Below are positions 47,420-57,808 of a stretch of DNA of 64,000 bases, piece after piece. The stretch spans positions 168,870 through 232,869 of the forward strand of contig NZ_BBIQ01000006.1 in assembly GCF_000730565.1 (NCBI RefSeq), given 5' to 3'. Source of the DNA: Pseudomonas fulva NBRC 16637 = DSM 17717. GTDB lineage: Bacteria; Pseudomonadota; Gammaproteobacteria; Pseudomonadales; Pseudomonadaceae. The notes under the pieces are model-generated. The model ran no database searches. It was not told the origin of the DNA and was given only the letters and a program-made list of their open reading frames with translations. Both the position numbers and the translations under genes were made by a program. Every line of letters starts with the position of its first letter. The first letter of the stretch is position 1.

Positions 47420-49309
47420 TCATCGACCGCGCAGGAATAGTTTGTCCAGATCATCCAGGCCCATCTGGGTCCATGTGGGACGGCCATGGTTGCACTGGCC
47501 GCTGCGCTCGGTATTTTCCATGTCGCGCAGCAAGGCGTTCATTTCAGGAATCGCCAGGCGCCGATTGGCACGCACGGCACCGTGGCAGGCCATGGTGCCG
47601 AGCAGTTCGTTCAGGTGTGCCTGAATACGGTCGCTGGTGCCGTACTCCATGAGGTCCGCCAGCACATCCTGCACCAGGCGGTTGGCTTCGGCCTGCTTGA
47701 GCAATGCTGGAATCTGGCGAATCGCCAGCGTTTCCGGGCCCAGGCGCTGCAGTTCGAAGCCCAGGCGCTGGAACCAGGCCGCGTGTTCTTCGGCGCAATC
47801 GGCCTCGCGCTGGCTCAGGGCGAGCGTTTCGGGCACCAGCAGCGGCTGACCGCTAAGACCCTCGCTGGCCATGGCCACCTTCAGCCGCTCGTACATGATC
47901 CGTTCATGGGCGGCATGCATGTCGACGAGCACCAGGCCCGCGGCGTTCTCGGCCAAAATGTAGATGCCCTTGAGCTGGGCCAATGCGAAGCCAAGCGGGG
48001 GGATGTCGCCCTGGCTTTCCGGCAGCGCGGCAGCGCCTTCGCTCAAGGGCTTGTAGAACTCGCGATAGACCGCCTGGGCCTCGGCAGCCGGCAATGGCTG
48101 CGACGGCCTGGGCGTGTATGAGTACTGGTAACCCGCGCCACTGCCACTGCCGGCAATGGGAGACGGCGCAGCACGTGGTTGCTCGAGCACGGCCGCAGCC
48201 AGGCGCATTTCGCCCTGAGGCCCGAACTCGCCTGCTTGCTGCCCCGTCGGCCGGGTCGCCTCAGGCAGGGCAGCCGGGGCAGCCAACTGGTCTTCGGGAC
48301 GCACATCGGCCAGGGCACGGTGCAAGGTGCCGTACAGGAAATCGTGGACGCTTCGGCCTTCACGGAAGCGCACTTCGTGCTTGGTTGGGTGAACGTTAAC
48401 GTCCACGCCGTTGGGCTCAAGCTCAAGGAACAGTACGAAGGTCGGGTGACGACCGTTGAACAGCACGTCCCGGTAAGCCTGGCGTACGGCATGGGCCACC
48501 AGCTTGTCACGCACCGCGCGCCCGTTCACGAAGAAGTACTGCAAGTCTGCCTGGCTGCGCGAGTACGTCGGCAACCCGACCCACCCCCACAGGCGCAGAC
48601 CGTTGCGCTCCACGTCGATGGGCAGGGCCTGCTCCATGAAACCGGGACCACAGATGGCGCCCACCCGCCGGGCCCGGTCGGCTTCCTCGCGGGCCTCGTG
48701 CAAGCTCAGAATGCTCTTGCCGTTGTGCCGCAGATGGAAGGCCACGTCGAACCGGGCCAGTGCCAGGCGCCTGATCACTTCCTGCAGGTGGTCGAATTCG
48801 GTTTTCTCGGCCTTGAGAAACTTGCGCCGCGCCGGCGTGTTGAAAAACAGGTCCCGCACTTCCACGGACGTGCCGACAGGGTGCGCAGCAGGCTGCACCC
48901 GCGCGGTCATCTCGCGCCCTTCGGTTTCCACCTGCCAGGCTTCGCTGGCGTTGGCCGTGCGCGAGGTCAGGGTCAGCCGTGCGACCGAGCTGATCGACGC
49001 CAGGGCTTCACCGCGAAACCCCAGGCTCAGGACGCCTTCGAGGTCTTCCAGCTCCCGGATCTTGCTGGTGGCATGGCGCTCCAGCGCCAGCGGCAGGTCG
49101 TCGGCAGAGATGCCGCTGCCATCGTCGCGCACCTTCAGCAGCTTGATACCACCTTGCTCGACGTCCACGTCGATCCGGCGAGCACCGGAGTCGAGACTGT
49201 TTTCCAACAGCTCCTTGGCAACCGATGCGGGCCGTTCCACCACCTCGCCAGCCGCAATCTGGTTGGCCAGCCGCGGGCTGAGCAGCTGGATGCGTGAGCC
49301 GCCGCTCAT
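47420..49309 (-). CDS. mutL: DNA mismatch repair protein MutL
   Basis: This 629-residue protein has the GHKL ATPase N-domain (ENSLDSGA near 36-43, DDGSGI at 62-67, [12 protein letters not shown] near 94), a variable linker (about 335-430) and a C-terminal dimerization domain. The C-domain has [12 protein letters not shown] at 463-474, ACHGAVR near 574 and CNHGRP near 606, matching the metal-binding motifs of endonuclease-type MutL, with Met in place of Gln in the first. The start overlaps the amiB stop by ATGA. Confidence 0.96.
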   Translation of the reverse strand: MSGGSRIQLLSPRLANQIAAGEVVERPASVAKELLENSLDSGARRIDVDVEQGGIKLLKVRDDGSGISADDLPLALERHATSKIRELEDLEGVLSLGFRGEALASISSVARLTLTSRTANASEAWQVETEGREMTARVQPAAHPVGTSVEVRDLFFNTPARRKFLKAEKTEFDHLQEVIRRLALARFDVAFHLRHNGKSILSLHEAREEADRARRVGAICGPGFMEQALPIDVERNGLRLWGWVGLPTYSRSQADLQYFFVNGRAVRDKLVAHAVRQAYRDVLFNGRHPTFVLFLELEPNGVDVNVHPTKHEVRFREGRSVHDFLYGTLHRALADVRPEDQLAAPAALPEATRPTGQQAGEFGPQGEMRLAAAVLEQPRAAPSPIAGSGSGAGYQYSYTPRPSQPLPAAEAQAVYREFYKPLSEGAAALPESQGDIPPLGFALAQLKGIYILAENAAGLVLVDMHAAHERIMYERLKVAMASEGLSGQPLLVPETLALSQREADCAEEHAAWFQRLGFELQRLGPETLAIRQIPALLKQAEANRLVQDVLADLMEYGTSDRIQAHLNELLGTMACHGAVRANRRLAIPEMNALLRDMENTERSGQCNHGRPTWTQMGLDDLDKLFLRGR

Positions 49310-50736
49310 TGCGAGGCCAACGTGGTGGCAGGAATGTCCAGGCGCTGGCCGACCTTCAGTTCATCGGTCTTGAGGCTGTTGGTACTGCGCAGGCTGGTGA
49401 CGCTGACTTGATAGCGAACCGCGAGCATGGCCAGGGTCTCACCAGGCCGCACCGTATGTTCACGCGGGCCCTGGGCGATCTTGCCGCTGTCGCGTAGCCA
49501 CGCCACGTAGGTGCCTGGCGGTGGGTTCTGCTGGAAGTACTGGCGAACCCCGGTGTGAATGGAGCGGGCCAATGCCTGCTGGTGGCTGCGCGTAGCCAGC
49601 TTGGCGGCTTCTGCATTGTTCGAGATGAAACCGGTCTCGACCAGGATCGACGGAATGTCCGGGGACTTGAGCACCATGAAGCCGGCCTGCTCCACGCGCT
49701 GCTTGTGCAGCGAGGTGATACGCCCCATGTTGCCCAGCACCTTCTGACCGACGTTGAGGCTGGAACTGAGCGTGGCCGTCATCGACAGGTCGAGCAGCAC
49801 CCCGGCCAGCATGCGGTCCTTGTCGTCGAGGCTGACATTGCCGGCACCGCCGATCAGGTCGGAGCGGTTTTCCGTATCGGCCAGCCAGCGTGCGGTCTCG
49901 GAGGTCGCACCGCGGTCGGACAAGGCGAACACCGAGGCGCCGAAGGCAGCGCGCGACGGGGCAGCATCGGCGTGGATGGAGATGAAGAGGTCGGCGCCTT
50001 TCTTGCGAGCGATCTCGGTGCGCTTGCGCAATGGGATGAAGTAGTCGCCCGTGCGCGTCAGCTCGGCGCGAAAGCCCTTCTCGCTGTTGATCTGGCGCTG
50101 CAGTTCGCGGGCGATCTGCAGGACGATGTCTTTTTCATGCTGCCCGCTGGAGCCCGAAGCGCCAGGATCCTCGCCACCGTGGCCAGCATCGATGGCCACC
50201 ACGATGTCGCGCTTGCCACTGGGCACCGGTGGCAGCTTGATGGCTGGCTGGGTCGGCGTGACGGGCACCGCTGGCGTGGTGGCCGGTGCCTGCACCGGTG
50301 GCGGCGCAGGCGTTGGGGCACTGGCGGCAATGGCGTCCGCCTCCTGGTCGTACAGGTCGACCACCAGACGATTGCCGTATTGCGCGTTGGGCGCCAAGGT
50401 AAAGCTCTTGGGCGTGACCGACTTCTTCAGGTCCACGACCACCCGCAGGTCGGTCGGTGTGCGCTGGGCCGAGCGCACGCTGCTGATCGGCGTATTGGAC
50501 GTTGCCACCTTCAAGGGTGCGCCCAGGGTTGCGCCGTTGATGTCGATGACCAGCCGATCGGGTGCGCTCAATGTGAAGACACTGTGCTGCACAGGCCCGG
50601 ACAGGTCGAAGACCAACCGGGTGTTGTCCGGCGCACGCCACAGGCGCACGCTCTTGACTTGAGTGACGGCCAGAGCCTCAACGGTCACCGTTGTCAGCAA
50701 AAGCCCAACGATGGCGACCAGTGCGCGTATGCGCAT
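49306..50736 (-). CDS. amiB: N-acetylmuramoyl-L-alanine amidase AmiB/AmiC type
   Basis: This 476-residue periplasmic amidase cleaves peptidoglycan cross-wall material during cell separation. It has a signal peptide, an AMIN targeting domain (about 25-135), a Pro-rich linker, an Amidase_3 zinc domain ([15 protein letters not shown] near 182, [16 protein letters not shown]) and a C-terminal LysM domain ([19 protein letters not shown]). The order AMIN-Amidase_3-LysM is that of pseudomonad AmiB. Confidence 0.95.
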   Translation of the reverse strand: MRIRALVAIVGLLLTTVTVEALAVTQVKSVRLWRAPDNTRLVFDLSGPVQHSVFTLSAPDRLVIDINGATLGAPLKVATSNTPISSVRSAQRTPTDLRVVVDLKKSVTPKSFTLAPNAQYGNRLVVDLYDQEADAIAASAPTPAPPPVQAPATTPAVPVTPTQPAIKLPPVPSGKRDIVVAIDAGHGGEDPGASGSSGQHEKDIVLQIARELQRQINSEKGFRAELTRTGDYFIPLRKRTEIARKKGADLFISIHADAAPSRAAFGASVFALSDRGATSETARWLADTENRSDLIGGAGNVSLDDKDRMLAGVLLDLSMTATLSSSLNVGQKVLGNMGRITSLHKQRVEQAGFMVLKSPDIPSILVETGFISNNAEAAKLATRSHQQALARSIHTGVRQYFQQNPPPGTYVAWLRDSGKIAQGPREHTVRPGETLAMLAVRYQVSVTSLRSTNSLKTDELKVGQRLDIPATTLASQ

Positions 50737-50738
50737 AC

Positions 50739-51221
50739 CTACCCCGCTTGCTGTTTATAGTATTCGGCCAGTGCCACGCACCAGGCGTCGCCGCGAGCCC
50801 CCTGCGGCGAAAGTACAAGCGAGCGTCCGCTCGCCTGGGGGCTTATGGTAATGGTCAGGTCAGGCTTTGGCAAAACGCCCGCACCCTTTTGTGGCCACTC
50901 GAACAGGCACAGTGGATCATCCTCGAAATAGTCACGAATGCCCATGAACTCAAGCTCCTCCGGATCGACCAGCCGATAGAGGTCGAAGTGAAAAGCTCGG
51001 ACATCACCAATCTCGTAGGGTTCTACCACGGTAAATGTAGGGCTTTTCACCGCACCCGTATGGCCCAACCCACGAATAAGGCCGCGAGACAGGGTTGTCT
51101 TGCCAGCGCCAAGGTCGCCTTCCAGGAAGATGATCCCGCGCCCACCGGTCACCCGGGCGAGTTGGCCGCCGAAGGCGACCATGGCCGCTTCGTCGGCCAG
51201 AAACAGGTTTAAGCCAGACAC
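50739..51221 (-). CDS. tsaE: tRNA threonylcarbamoyladenosine biosynthesis ATPase TsaE
   Basis: This 160-residue ATPase works with TsaB and TsaD to make the t6A37 modification. The P-loop FLEGDLGAGKTTLSRGL lies near 32-48, followed by SPTFTVVEPYE. It overlaps the end of the preceding gene by 13 bases and ends two bases before amiB. Confidence 0.95.
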   Translation of the reverse strand: MSGLNLFLADEAAMVAFGGQLARVTGGRGIIFLEGDLGAGKTTLSRGLIRGLGHTGAVKSPTFTVVEPYEIGDVRAFHFDLYRLVDPEELEFMGIRDYFEDDPLCLFEWPQKGAGVLPKPDLTITISPQASGRSLVLSPQGARGDAWCVALAEYYKQQAG

Positions 51222-52069
51222 GCTGAATGCTCCTCCAACAACTCACGAATCACAGGTATCAGGTCACTGGCGGCCAACCCACGGCCGCCGCTACCCAGGC
51301 GCTCGCCAGCACAGGCATGCAGCCAGACGCCCAGGCCTGCGGCGTCCCAGGCGCCAAGCCCCTGGGCCAGCAGCGCGCCGCACACGCCACTGAGCACATC
51401 CCCAAGGCCTGCGCCCGCCATGGCCGGATGGCCACGGTCGCAGCGCGCCAGCCGCCCTTCGGGGTCGGCGACCAGGGTACCTGCGCCCTTGAGCACACAC
51501 ACGCTGTTGTGGCGGCGTGCCAGCTTGCGCGCTGCACCCGGGCGATCCGCCTGCACCGCTTCGGTGGAAATACCCAGCAGCCGCGCAGCTTCGCCTGGAT
51601 GCGGGGTCAGGATACTGCCACTGGGCAGCGCAAGGGGCGTGGCTGCCAGCAGGTTCAGGGCATCGGCATCCCAGACCTGCGCGCCATCGGCGTTGGCCAC
51701 GGCGGACAGCAGGCTGCGACCCCATGCCGCCTGCCCCAGGCCAGGCCCCACGACCGCCACCGAAGCGCGGCCCAGCACGGTCATCAACTGGTTGGCCGAC
51801 TGCACGCCCAGGCACATGGTTTCGGGCATGCGGGTCAGCCCGGCGCCCACGTGCTCCGGCCGCGTGGCCACGCTCACCAACCCAGCGCCGCAGCGCAAGG
51901 CGGCCTCGGCACTGAGCAGGACGGAGCCGCCGGTGCCAAGGTCGCCGCCGACCACCAGCACATGGCCGAAGTCACCTTTATGGGCCTGAGCAGGGCGTGG
52001 CGGCAGGTGGGCAACGGTCAGGCTGCTCAGCACTGTGGGTGTGTGTAGGGGGTTACTGGTCTGTTGCAT
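51209..52069 (-). CDS. nnrD: ADP-dependent NAD(P)H-hydrate dehydratase
   Basis: This 286-residue ribokinase-fold enzyme repairs hydrated NAD(P)H. Family motifs are VVGGDLGTGGSVLLSAEAALRCGAGLV, LTPHPGEAARLLG and GHPAMAGAGLGDVLSGV. The epimerase (YjeF_N) domain found fused in E. coli is absent, so epimerase activity must come from another protein. ATG at 52069 was chosen; the frame extends to 52219 across the queG start region. Confidence 0.9.
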   Translation of the reverse strand: MQQTSNPLHTPTVLSSLTVAHLPPRPAQAHKGDFGHVLVVGGDLGTGGSVLLSAEAALRCGAGLVSVATRPEHVGAGLTRMPETMCLGVQSANQLMTVLGRASVAVVGPGLGQAAWGRSLLSAVANADGAQVWDADALNLLAATPLALPSGSILTPHPGEAARLLGISTEAVQADRPGAARKLARRHNSVCVLKGAGTLVADPEGRLARCDRGHPAMAGAGLGDVLSGVCGALLAQGLGAWDAAGLGVWLHACAGERLGSGGRGLAASDLIPVIRELLEEHSACLA

Positions 52070-52133
52070 GGGGTCAAAAGCTCCAATGTCTGGCAGAATT
52101 ATACGCACCTCTGCCCGTATTGCTTGCCCATCC

Positions 52134-53198
52134 ATGTCCGCCTCCACACCTGACCTCGACGCATTGGCCCACAACATCAAGCTGTGGGGCCAGGAACTGG
52201 GCTTTGCCCACGTCGGCATCGCCGGTATCGACCTGGGCGAACACGAGCACCACCTGCAGCGCTGGCTGGACGCCGGTTATCAGGGGGAGATGGAATACCT
52301 GGGGGCGCACGGCAGCAAGCGCGCCCACCCCGAGCAACTGATCCCAGGCACCGTGCGCGTCGTCTCGCTGCGCATGGACTATCTGCCCGGCGACACGCAG
52401 ATGGCGCAGCGCCTGGCCCAGCCGGAGAAGGCCTACGTGTCCCGCTATGCCTTGGGCAGGGACTACCACAAGCTGGTGCGCAAGCGTGTGCAGTCGCTGG
52501 CCGACCGCATCCAGCAGGCCATTGGCCCCTTTGGCTACCGAGCCTTCGTCGACAGCGCGCCAGTTCTGGAAAAGGCCCTGGCCGAACAAGCCGGGCTTGG
52601 CTGGATCGGCAAGAACACTCTGTTGCTCAACCGCAAGGCCGGCAGCTATTTCTTTCTGGCCGAACTGTTCGTCGACCTGCCTCTGCCAGTGGACCAGGCC
52701 ACCACCAGCGAACACTGCGGCCGCTGCACGGCTTGCCTGGACATCTGCCCCACCCAGGCCTTCGTCGGCCCGTACGTGCTGGATGCACGCCGCTGCATCT
52801 CCTACCTGACCATCGAACTCAAAGGGCCGATTCCCGTGGAGTTGCGCTCGATGATGGGCAACCGGGTATTCGGCTGCGACGACTGTCAGATCGTCTGCCC
52901 CTGGAACCGCTTCGCCAAGCCCAGCCGCGAGCAGGACTTCCAGCCCCGCCACGGCCTGGAGAACGCGGAGCTGGCGCAGATGTTTCTGTGGGATGAGCCT
53001 ACTTTCCTGCGCAAGACCGAAGGCGGGCCTCTGCGACGTGCCGGTTACGAGCGCTGGCTGCGCAACCTGGCCGTCGGCCTGGGCAACGCCCCTTCCACGA
53101 TCCCGGTCATCGAAGCCCTCAAGGCGAGGCGCGACGATGCCTCGCCGCTGGTGAGGGAGCACGTGGAGTGGGCGCTTGCCCGGCACGGGGTGGCATGA
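52134..53198 (+). CDS. queG: Epoxyqueuosine reductase QueG
   Basis: This 354-residue cobalamin and iron-sulfur enzyme performs the last step of queuosine synthesis in tRNA. Cys195, 198, 201 and 205 (CGRCTACLDIC) and Cys248, 251, 255 with Cys221 bind two 4Fe-4S clusters, and Asp140 in AFVDSAPVLEK is the likely proton donor. A HEAT-like C-terminus follows. It is divergent from nnrD, with 64 bp between starts. Confidence 0.95.
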   Translation: MSASTPDLDALAHNIKLWGQELGFAHVGIAGIDLGEHEHHLQRWLDAGYQGEMEYLGAHGSKRAHPEQLIPGTVRVVSLRMDYLPGDTQMAQRLAQPEKAYVSRYALGRDYHKLVRKRVQSLADRIQQAIGPFGYRAFVDSAPVLEKALAEQAGLGWIGKNTLLLNRKAGSYFFLAELFVDLPLPVDQATTSEHCGRCTACLDICPTQAFVGPYVLDARRCISYLTIELKGPIPVELRSMMGNRVFGCDDCQIVCPWNRFAKPSREQDFQPRHGLENAELAQMFLWDEPTFLRKTEGGPLRRAGYERWLRNLAVGLGNAPSTIPVIEALKARRDDASPLVREHVEWALARHGVA

Positions 53199-53282
53199 AC
53201 CTGCTGGGAGGCTACGCCGCCTCTGCAGCCTTGCGGTGAAGCACAAAGCCTGAGCCTGCTAGCCGGGTGCGGGCGCCCACCT

Positions 53283-53894
53283 TCACTGTTGGTCATTGTA
53301 ATGAAACTTGGGCATCTCCCAGTGAAAGCGAATAGCCAGCAACCGCACCAGAAACCCACCGAACAACGTCAGCAGCATGGCTTGCTCCGCGGGCACCTTG
53401 AAGTAGTCGCAGCCCAGGTAGAACCAGGCCGCGGCGAACGACACGCTTGCGTATAACTCCCGGCGGAACACAAGCGGAATGTCATTGCAGAAGATATCCC
53501 GCAGAATTCCGCCGAAGACCCCCGTGATCACACCGCTGATGGACGCCACCAGCATCCCCTGCCCCATCTCCAGCGCGGTCATGCAGCCAATGAGGGTAAA
53601 GGCCACCAGCCCCAAGGCGTCGAGCACCAGAAACAGGGAGCGCAGGCGGCGCATCATCGGCGCGATGAAAATGGTCAACAGCGCCGCGCAGCTGGTCAGC
53701 ACCAAGTATTCCGGGTGCTTGACCCACGTCAGCGGGTAGTGCCCCAATAGCATGTCACGCACCGAACCACCGCCCAATGCGGTCACGCACGCGATCAGCA
53801 CCACGCCGAACCAGTCCATGCCGCGACGGCCGGCAGACAGCGCACCGGTCATCGCTTCGGCGGTGATGGCGATCAGATAAAGCATCAGCAACAT
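53283..53894 (-). CDS. TRIC-type cation channel family protein (YicG/YadS-like)
   Basis: This 203-residue membrane protein has seven hydrophobic segments arranged as two triple-helix repeats, with the glycine motifs ALGGGSVRDMLLG and GVFGGILRDIFCND. These identify the prokaryotic trimeric intracellular cation channel family. The physiological ion is not known. ATG at 53894 matches the family start; a GTG at 53909 is possible. Confidence 0.88.
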   Translation of the reverse strand: MLLMLYLIAITAEAMTGALSAGRRGMDWFGVVLIACVTALGGGSVRDMLLGHYPLTWVKHPEYLVLTSCAALLTIFIAPMMRRLRSLFLVLDALGLVAFTLIGCMTALEMGQGMLVASISGVITGVFGGILRDIFCNDIPLVFRRELYASVSFAAAWFYLGCDYFKVPAEQAMLLTLFGGFLVRLLAIRFHWEMPKFHYNDQQ

Positions 53895-53944
53895 GAGCAA
53901 GACCCACACCGATCACACACGCGAGCGGCCGTCAGCGCATGGAA

Positions 53945-53962
53945 CCGGGCATCAGTGCCCGG
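53945..53962. terminator. Hairpin between orn and the TRIC gene
   Basis: CCGGGCA/TGCCCGG with a TCAG loop. It is about 45 bp after the orn stop and lacks a T-run, so it may be a weak terminator. Confidence 0.4.
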
Positions 53963-54005
53963 CCCGTCATTGGCCGGCCGCATGCAGCGTGTGAGCTACG
54001 TTTTT

Positions 54006-54548
54006 TTAGAATTTGATGAAGTGTTCGCGGTAGTGGCGCAGCTCGGCGATGGATTCGCGGATGTCGTCCAGCGCCAGGTGCGTGTTGCCCTTGCTGAAGC
54101 TGTCTCGCACCTCGGGGGCCCAGCGCGCTGCCAGCTCCTTGAGGGTGGAGACGTCGAGGTTGCGGTAATGGAAGTAATTTTCCAGCTGACGCATGTGCCG
54201 GTACAGGAACCGACGGTCCTGGCAGATGCTGTTCCCGCAGATAGGCGACTTGCCCTTGGGTACCCACTGCTCGAGGAAGGCGATGGTCTGGGCCTCGGCC
54301 TGGGCCATGCTCACCTGGCTCTCACGCACCCGCTGGGTCAGGCCGGAGGCGCCGTGGGTGCGGGTGTTCCAGTCGTCCATGCGCGCCAGCACTTCATCAC
54401 TGTGGTGGATGGCGATGACCGGTCCCTCGGCCAGCGTATTGAGGTCGCTGTCGGTGACGATGGTGGCCATCTCGATGATGACATCGCTGTCCGGATCCAG
54501 CCCGGTCATCTCCAGGTCGATCCAGATCAGGTTCTGTGGGTTTTGCAT
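54006..54548 (-). CDS. orn: Oligoribonuclease
   Basis: This 180-residue DEDDh exonuclease degrades very short RNAs, including pGpG from cyclic-di-GMP turnover in Pseudomonas. Catalytic motifs are WIDLEMTG (Asp, Glu), the central Asp region and the final [13 protein letters not shown] at 54548 follows GGAGGAG. It is divergent from rsgA, the conserved arrangement. Confidence 0.97.
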   Translation of the reverse strand: MQNPQNLIWIDLEMTGLDPDSDVIIEMATIVTDSDLNTLAEGPVIAIHHSDEVLARMDDWNTRTHGASGLTQRVRESQVSMAQAEAQTIAFLEQWVPKGKSPICGNSICQDRRFLYRHMRQLENYFHYRNLDVSTLKELAARWAPEVRDSFSKGNTHLALDDIRESIAELRHYREHFIKF

Positions 54549-54687
54549 GCAGGCACTCCTCCGATGGAGGCTTATATTAGCGCAGTGCACCCCCATGAAC
54601 CAAAGTGAAGCGGACAGCGTTCAGGCCCGACATGCTAGACTGCCAGTCGTTTTCTACGCCCCGCTCGGGGCCTTCTACGGAGCGTTC

Positions 54688-55719
54688 ATGGCCAAACGCC
54701 AGCTCAACCGTCGCCAGAACTGGCGTATCGAAAAAATCCAGAACGAGCGCGCTGCACGTGCAGCAAAGCGCGAGCAGCATGCCTTGCAGGAACTGGAAGG
54801 CGGCGACCTTGGGCCCGAACAGCTGGGGCTGGTGATCGCACACTTCGGCGTGCAAGTCGAAGTCGAAGCCCAAGATGGCGACACCGCAGGCCAGGTATTT
54901 CGCTGCCACCTGCGCGCCAACCTCCCGGCATTGGTCACCGGCGACCGCGTGGTCTGGCGTGCCGGCAACCAGGGGATCGGCGTCATCGTTGCGCAGATGC
55001 CCCGCGCAACCGAACTGTGCCGCCCCAACAACCATGGCCAGCTCAAGCCAGTGGCCGCCAACGTCGACCTCATCGTCATCGTTTTCGCACCGGCGCCGGA
55101 ACCGCACCCCAACCTCATCGACCGCTACCTGGTGGCCGCCGAACATGCCGGCCTGCGGCCCCTGTTGCTGCTGAACAAGGCCGACCTGGTCAATGACGAG
55201 AACGGGCCAGGCCTGCAGGCGCTCCTGGACGTCTACCGTGAACTGGGCTACCCGCTGCTGGAAGTGTCGGCGCACCAAGGGGATGGCATGCAGCGCCTGC
55301 AGCAGGCGCTGGATGGACACATCAGCGTCTTCGTCGGTCAGTCGGGGGTGGGCAAGTCGTCACTGGTCAACAGCCTGCTGCCACAGGCCGGCACCCGGGT
55401 CGGTGACCTGTCGGAATGGTCGGGCCAGGGCACCCATACCACCACCACCGCCCGCCTCTATCACTTCCCCAACGGGGGCGACCTGATCGACTCGCCGGGC
55501 ATCCGTGAGTTCGGCCTGGGGCACGTCAGCCGCACCGATGTAGAAGAAGGCTTCATCGAGTTCCGCGACCTGTTCGGCACCTGTCGTTTCCGCGACTGCA
55601 AGCATGATCGCGAGCCCGGGTGCGCTCTGCTCAAGGCTCTGGAAGACGGGCGAATCAAGCCTCAGCGAATGAACAGCTACCGCTCGATCATCGCCAGCCT
55701 GCCGGAAGAAACCTACTGA
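54688..55719 (+). CDS. rsgA: Small ribosomal subunit biogenesis GTPase RsgA
   Basis: This 343-residue GTPase helps mature the 30S decoding centre. The G motifs are circularly permuted: G4 NKAD at 163-166, G1 GQSGVGKSS at 217-225, and G3 DSPG at 268-271. An OB-fold precedes them and a zinc site (Cys299, Cys304, His306, Cys312) follows. ATG at 54688 after GGAGCG is chosen although the frame is open far upstream. Confidence 0.96.
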   Translation: MAKRQLNRRQNWRIEKIQNERAARAAKREQHALQELEGGDLGPEQLGLVIAHFGVQVEVEAQDGDTAGQVFRCHLRANLPALVTGDRVVWRAGNQGIGVIVAQMPRATELCRPNNHGQLKPVAANVDLIVIVFAPAPEPHPNLIDRYLVAAEHAGLRPLLLLNKADLVNDENGPGLQALLDVYRELGYPLLEVSAHQGDGMQRLQQALDGHISVFVGQSGVGKSSLVNSLLPQAGTRVGDLSEWSGQGTHTTTTARLYHFPNGGDLIDSPGIREFGLGHVSRTDVEEGFIEFRDLFGTCRFRDCKHDREPGCALLKALEDGRIKPQRMNSYRSIIASLPEETY

Positions 55720-55774
55720 TCAACCCCTGCGAGCACGATGCAGGCATGGCGCCTCGTCCGATCCGGCAGTGACC

Positions 55775-55794
55775 GGCAGCCCCGCGGGGCTGCC
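55775..55794. terminator. Perfect palindrome between rsgA and motB
   Basis: GGCAGCCCCGCGGGGCTGCC is a perfect 20-base palindrome between convergent genes, six bases after the motB stop on the minus strand. It probably ends transcripts from both sides, though no long T-run is present. Confidence 0.6.
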
Positions 55795-55800
55795 AAGCCC

Positions 55801-56823
55801 TCACTGCTCCTTGGTCTCATCCATCTTCAACGTGCCGTTCTCGAAGATGTTGAGCTTCTGGCGCAACTCACGTGGCTGCATGGGCGTCTGGTCATCGACC
55901 GCCGAAGGTGCCGGTGCGGATGGTGACGGTGCCTGCGCCCCGGCAGGCGCTTCAGCCGGCGGGGGCGCGGCGCCCTGCTCGCCTTCGATATCACGCTGGG
56001 CCTTCTTGGTCAGCACGATGATGTCGATCCGGCGGTTTACCGGGTTGAGCGGGTTCTTGCGATCGAACAGCGACGAAGACGCATACCCCACCACCCGTGC
56101 CACCTGACCCTCTGGATAGCCCCCTGCTACCAGTGCCCGCCGTGCAGCATTGGCGCGGTTGGCTGACAGTTCCCAGTTGCCGAACTCGCCAGCACCTGCG
56201 TACGGCTTGGCATCGGTATGGCCACTGACGCTGATCTTGTTGGGCACGGTCTTGATGGTATCGGCCATGGCCAGCAGGATGTCCTCGAAATACGGCTGCA
56301 AGCGTGCGCTGCCGATGTCGAACATGGGCCGGTTCTCGGCGTCCATGATCTGGATGCGCAGGCCGTCCTGAGTGATCTCGAACAGGATCTGGTCCTTGAA
56401 CTTCTGCAGCTGCGGGTTCTCTTCCACCTTGTTCTGCAACTCCTGCAGCAGCAGCTCGAGGCGCTCGCGCTCGACCTGCTCGGCCATGGTTTCCACCTGG
56501 TCCTTGTTCAGTTCGATGCTGGTGTCGGGGGTCGGCTCCGATTTCACCTCGGGGTTGATGGTCTTTTCCGGCGCCAGCTCGGGCGAGCCGCCCAGGTCGA
56601 TGACGTAAGGTGTACCGCTTTCGGAGAAGCCGATCGGGTCCTTGAAGTACCCGGCGATGGCGATCTTCTGCTCAGGTGTTGCCGTCGACAGCAACCACAG
56701 CACCAGAAAGAACGCCATCATGGCCGTGGCGAAGTCGGCAAAGGCGATCTTCCAGGCGCCACCGTGGTGGCCGCCGCCAAAGCGCTTTACGCGCTTGACG
56801 ATGATGGGCTGATTGTTCTCCAT
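55801..56823 (-). CDS. motB: Flagellar motor protein MotB
   Basis: This 340-residue stator subunit has one membrane span (FADFATAMMAFFLVLWLLS, near 26-44) with the conserved proton-binding Asp, a plug region, and an OmpA-like peptidoglycan-binding domain (ISVSGHTDAKPY near 197, ELSANRANAARRALV). The C-terminus is rich in Pro and Ala. It lies three bases after motA. Confidence 0.95.
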   Translation of the reverse strand: MENNQPIIVKRVKRFGGGHHGGAWKIAFADFATAMMAFFLVLWLLSTATPEQKIAIAGYFKDPIGFSESGTPYVIDLGGSPELAPEKTINPEVKSEPTPDTSIELNKDQVETMAEQVERERLELLLQELQNKVEENPQLQKFKDQILFEITQDGLRIQIMDAENRPMFDIGSARLQPYFEDILLAMADTIKTVPNKISVSGHTDAKPYAGAGEFGNWELSANRANAARRALVAGGYPEGQVARVVGYASSSLFDRKNPLNPVNRRIDIIVLTKKAQRDIEGEQGAAPPPAEAPAGAQAPSPSAPAPSAVDDQTPMQPRELRQKLNIFENGTLKMDETKEQ

Positions 56824-56826
56824 GAC

Positions 56827-57678
56827 TCAGCGACCGCGTACCGCTTGCTCGAGCTCGGAGAAGCTGGGGCGATGCTTGGGGTACAGCACCTTGCGCCCGA
56901 ACTCCACGGCCAGCGACGGCGGCATGCCCGAGGCCGAAGCGACCAGCGAGGCCTTGATCGACTCGTACAGGTTGAGTTCTTCCTTGGCATCGTGCTCAAG
57001 GCACTTGGCCAGCGGGCCGAAGAAGCCATAGGCGGCGAGAATACCGAAGAAGGTACCCACCAGGGCGGCGCCCACGTGCATACCGATGGCTGCCTGGTCA
57101 CCATCGCCCAGCGACGCCATGGTGACGACGATGCCCAATACGGCTGCAACGATACCAAAGCCTGGCATGCCATCTGCGACCCCAGTGACCGCGTGGGATG
57201 GATGCTCCAGCTCCTCCTTCATGCTCAGCAGCTCCATGTCGAACAGGCCTTCGAGTTCGTGGGGGGCCATGTTGCCGGTGGACATGATGCGCAGGTAGTC
57301 GCAGACGAACGCAGTCATGCGCTCATCGGCCAGTACGGTCGGGTACTTGGCAAAGATCGGGCTGGCCGAGGCGTCTTCGATGTCGGCCTCGATGGCCATC
57401 ATGCCTTCGCGGCGGCTCTTGTTGAGAATCTCATAGACCAGCCCCAGCACTTCCAGGTAATAGCCATGGGTGAAGCGCGAGCCGAACATCTTCATCGACT
57501 TCTTCAGAACGTGCATCGTCATGTAGCCAGGGTTGGCTTGCAGGAACGCACCAAAGGCCGCGCCGCCGATGATCAGCACTTCGAACGGCTGGATCAGCGC
57601 CGCAATCTTGCCGTGGGAGAGGACGTAGCCGCCGAGCACGCTCGCGAATACGACGATGATGCCGATAATTTTAGCCAT
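56827..57678 (-). CDS. motA: Flagellar motor protein MotA
   Basis: This 283-residue stator protein has four membrane spans and a large cytoplasmic loop (about 70-165) with charged residues that contact FliG. MAKIIGIIVVFASVLGGYVLSHG and GPLAKCLEHDAKEE are family sequences. With MotB it forms the proton-driven stator that turns the flagellum. Confidence 0.96.
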   Translation of the reverse strand: MAKIIGIIVVFASVLGGYVLSHGKIAALIQPFEVLIIGGAAFGAFLQANPGYMTMHVLKKSMKMFGSRFTHGYYLEVLGLVYEILNKSRREGMMAIEADIEDASASPIFAKYPTVLADERMTAFVCDYLRIMSTGNMAPHELEGLFDMELLSMKEELEHPSHAVTGVADGMPGFGIVAAVLGIVVTMASLGDGDQAAIGMHVGAALVGTFFGILAAYGFFGPLAKCLEHDAKEELNLYESIKASLVASASGMPPSLAVEFGRKVLYPKHRPSFSELEQAVRGR

Positions 57679-57808
57679 AGATTCAAAGCACTTGCTGTCG
57701 TGGTCAGGGAAAGAGGCGGGAGCGTCAAAACTCTTCTTCTCCTTATCGGCAGAACTGCGCCAGACTATAGCCACTAAAAGCGAAAAGCCAGTTTGGACTG
57801 ATGTCAAA

